This document shows, in pieces, positions 62,848-64,000 of a DNA stretch of 64,000 bases (the stretch's first letter is position 1; each line of letters begins with the position of its first letter). Source of the stretch: JBAYIE01 sp041665785 (GTDB taxonomy: Bacteria; Bacteroidota; Bacteroidia; UKL13-3). The stretch lies in NCBI GenBank assembly GCA_041665785.1, contig JBAYIE010000010.1, positions 35,868 through 99,867 of the forward strand. Reading direction: 5' to 3'. A program made the position numbers and the translations under genes. Under the pieces are notes generated by a model that worked only from the letters and a program-made list of their open reading frames with translations, was not told the DNA's origin and searched no databases.

Positions 62848-62960
62848 CAGCCGGGAAGGCAATCTCTATGGGTATTGAAATGAAATTCAAATCCACCTAA
62901 TTAATTGTTTCGGGCAATACATGATTAAATGTTACGGGCTTTACATGTAATGCCCCTACG
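62848..62960 (+). repeat. Diverged repeat copy B, right of the membrane protein gene
   Basis: It shares with copy A (60761-60885) the order GGCAATC-x-ATGGG-x-ATTGA, then TTAATTG(G/T)TTTGGGC-like sequence, and ends in GGGCTTTACATGTAATGCCCC, an imperfect palindrome. Orientation is the same. It lies in the 274-base gap between the membrane gene and adk, which holds no gene. Confidence 0.5.
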
Positions 62961-62970
62961 CCAATAATCA

Positions 62971-63537
62971 TTAACCAATTGCTTCACACAACATATGGAA
63001 TATTTCGTCGATCTCCCCGATTCCAAAAATCCCTTTGTATTTGCCTTGTGCTGTATAATAATCCTTTACCGGCATGGTTTCGGCATTGTACACATCGATG
63101 CGCTTTTGGATAATGGCCGGATCAATATCGTCGGCACGACCTGAGTCTTTGCCACGCAACAGCAAGCGTTTGCGCAATTCATCCTCCTCCACTTCGAGCG
63201 CCAGCATTTTGGTGATGGCTGTTCCTTTTTCAGATAACAGATTGTCGAGAGCCTGTGCCTGTGCCTGGGTCCGGGGAAATCCATCGAAGATGAATCCTTT
63301 AGCGTCCGGATTTTTGTTGACTTCTGAAGCCAGCATGCCAATGGTTACTTCATCAGGCACCAGTTGTCCTTTATCGATATAACTTTTTGCCAGGTTGCCC
63401 AATTCGGTACCTCCCTTGATATTGGCACGGAAAATATCGCCGGTGGATAAATGTACCAGCCCGTATTTTTCTATCAATTTAGCGGATTGGGTTCCTTTTC
63501 CGGCTCCCGGAGGGCCAAACAAAACAATGTTTAACAT
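62971..63537 (-). CDS. adk: Adenylate kinase
   Basis: A 188-residue short-type adenylate kinase from ATG 63537; a TTG at 63549 is in frame. It interconverts ATP, AMP and ADP. P-loop LFGPPGAGKGTQ, AMP-binding LSTGDIFRANIKGGTELG, FIFDGFPRTQAQA and the LID region RGKDSGRADDIDP are complete. The short LID without zinc cysteines is typical of Gram-negative short enzymes. The 463 bases upstream hold repeats but no gene. Confidence 0.95.
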   Translation of the reverse strand: MLNIVLFGPPGAGKGTQSAKLIEKYGLVHLSTGDIFRANIKGGTELGNLAKSYIDKGQLVPDEVTIGMLASEVNKNPDAKGFIFDGFPRTQAQAQALDNLLSEKGTAITKMLALEVEEDELRKRLLLRGKDSGRADDIDPAIIQKRIDVYNAETMPVKDYYTAQGKYKGIFGIGEIDEIFHMLCEAIG

Positions 63538-63776
63538 GACACTTTGCAATTAATGGTGCGAATAAAAGGAATTCCTGAAGATTAATAAAAATAAACATGA
63601 CAAGCATTCAAATTTACCTGTAAACCCACAATTTGGGTTCAGTAATTCTATTCAATCTCCTTTTCGAGATAAAATTATTGAAAAGCCAATCATAGCAGAA
63701 AAATCAAGGTTAGAGATGATGCCGTTCGAAAACTTTGGATAAACAAAAAGTCTTCTTCATGCCGGGAAATCCGAAT

Positions 63777-64000
63777 TTCAGGATAACGCGCGAGGGATAG
63801 AGCGGCCTGTTTGAGCTCTTCTATAAAGTATGCGTTAGCAATACTTTATAGAAAGCAAGTAGCGAAAGCCCGACCCCTGAAGTATAGCGCGCGAAATGTT
63901 AATTAAATTAGAATCATTCGGTTGCGCAAACTTCAGGGGACGCGCCCAAAAAATTATCCGATGAAGTATAGCGCGCGAAATGTTAATTAAATTAGAATCA
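63777..64000. repeat. Complex palindromic element with a repeated 39-bp tail
   Basis: Between adk and the window end there is no gene. A GCGCGAGGGATAGAGCGG arm precedes a perfect 13-bp hairpin TTCTATAAAGTAT / ATACTTTATAGAA (63819-63831, 63841-63853). An AGCGAAAGCCCGACCCC arm and the pair CCCCTGAAG / CTTCAGGGG (63874-63882, 63931-63939) follow. A 39-bp segment (63878-63916) is repeated exactly at 63962-64000, so the array may continue past the edge. Confidence 0.75.

Noticed and set aside
63878..64000. A two-copy 39-bp repeat with a 45-bp intervening sequence, resembling the beginning of a CRISPR array
   Set aside because: Only two copies are visible and the repeat is AT-rich and part of a longer palindromic element; no cas genes are in the window. 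Kept as a repeat element.

Overview
The window comes from a member of the Bacteroidota, probably near the Chitinophagales/Sphingobacteriales; the rank below phylum is inferred. Evidence: three secreted proteins end in a Por/type IX secretion sorting domain (660-2021, 5532-9026, 30981-35267). There is a TonB-dependent receptor with an N-terminal carboxypeptidase-like domain, and lineage-typical families (DUF6029, Omp28, DUF1573, DUF1684). Many genes are preceded by the Bacteroidota -7 box TAnnTTTG, while Shine-Dalgarno sequences are scarce. Several genes start with TTG or GTG. Most of the window is ordinary chromosome with housekeeping genes in short operons. No rRNA, tRNA, prophage, transposase gene or CRISPR array was found.

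Layout. 1-2.8 kb: the 3' end of ispG, a T9SS cargo protein, then rplU-rpmA between two clear terminators. 2.9-5.1 kb: a UMF1-type transporter and a LutA-like Fe-S protein. 5.1-5.4 kb: an array of short palindromic repeats. 5.5-17.5 kb: a large M4 metalloprotease, an Ldh-family oxidoreductase, maf, an LtaS-like membrane phosphotransferase, murB, rlmD, a small unknown gene, aroQ and xerD. 17.4-22.5 kb, minus strand: a sulfur-handling cluster (rhodanese-thioredoxin lipoprotein, thioredoxin, small membrane proteins, two single-domain rhodaneses, a persulfide-dioxygenase-like MBL protein with two rhodanese domains). It is led by a cysteine-containing Crp/Fnr regulator. Two matching palindromes sit at activator positions before two of its transcription units.

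22.5-31 kb: an unknown secreted protein with DUF1573, a two-component system, an APC permease, and a DUF6029-Omp28-DUF1684 operon. 31-38.3 kb: a 1428-residue T9SS protein with six tandem fibronectin-like modules, and a TonB-dependent receptor. 38.5-46 kb: a lipoprotein, a TMEM175-like channel gene broken by one in-frame stop, an AT-rich ABC pair, a TPR histidine kinase, and the three-gene proton-translocating transhydrogenase operon. 46-55.5 kb: a histone-deacetylase-like hydrolase, a small highly acidic protein, a lipoprotein and a LuxE-like protein with overlapping start codons, an RNA methyltransferase, purD, an MFS pump, holA, an HsdR-N-like protein, csaA, and prfB with its programmed frameshift. 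55.5-64 kb: a second palindromic-repeat island, a polyprenyl synthase, rho with a disordered N/S/Q-rich insert, a peroxiredoxin, obgE, a multi-membrane protein flanked by two diverged repeats, adk, and a complex repeated element at the right edge.

The most promising unusual system is the Crp/Fnr-sulfur cluster at 17.4-22 kb: regulator, operators and enzymes together suggest a persulfide- or sulfide-responsive regulon. Other items worth attention are two heptamer tandem arrays inside that cluster, the palindromic repeats with a compensatory base change, genes whose -7 box lies 4-7 nt from the start codon, and the structured repeat at the right edge.
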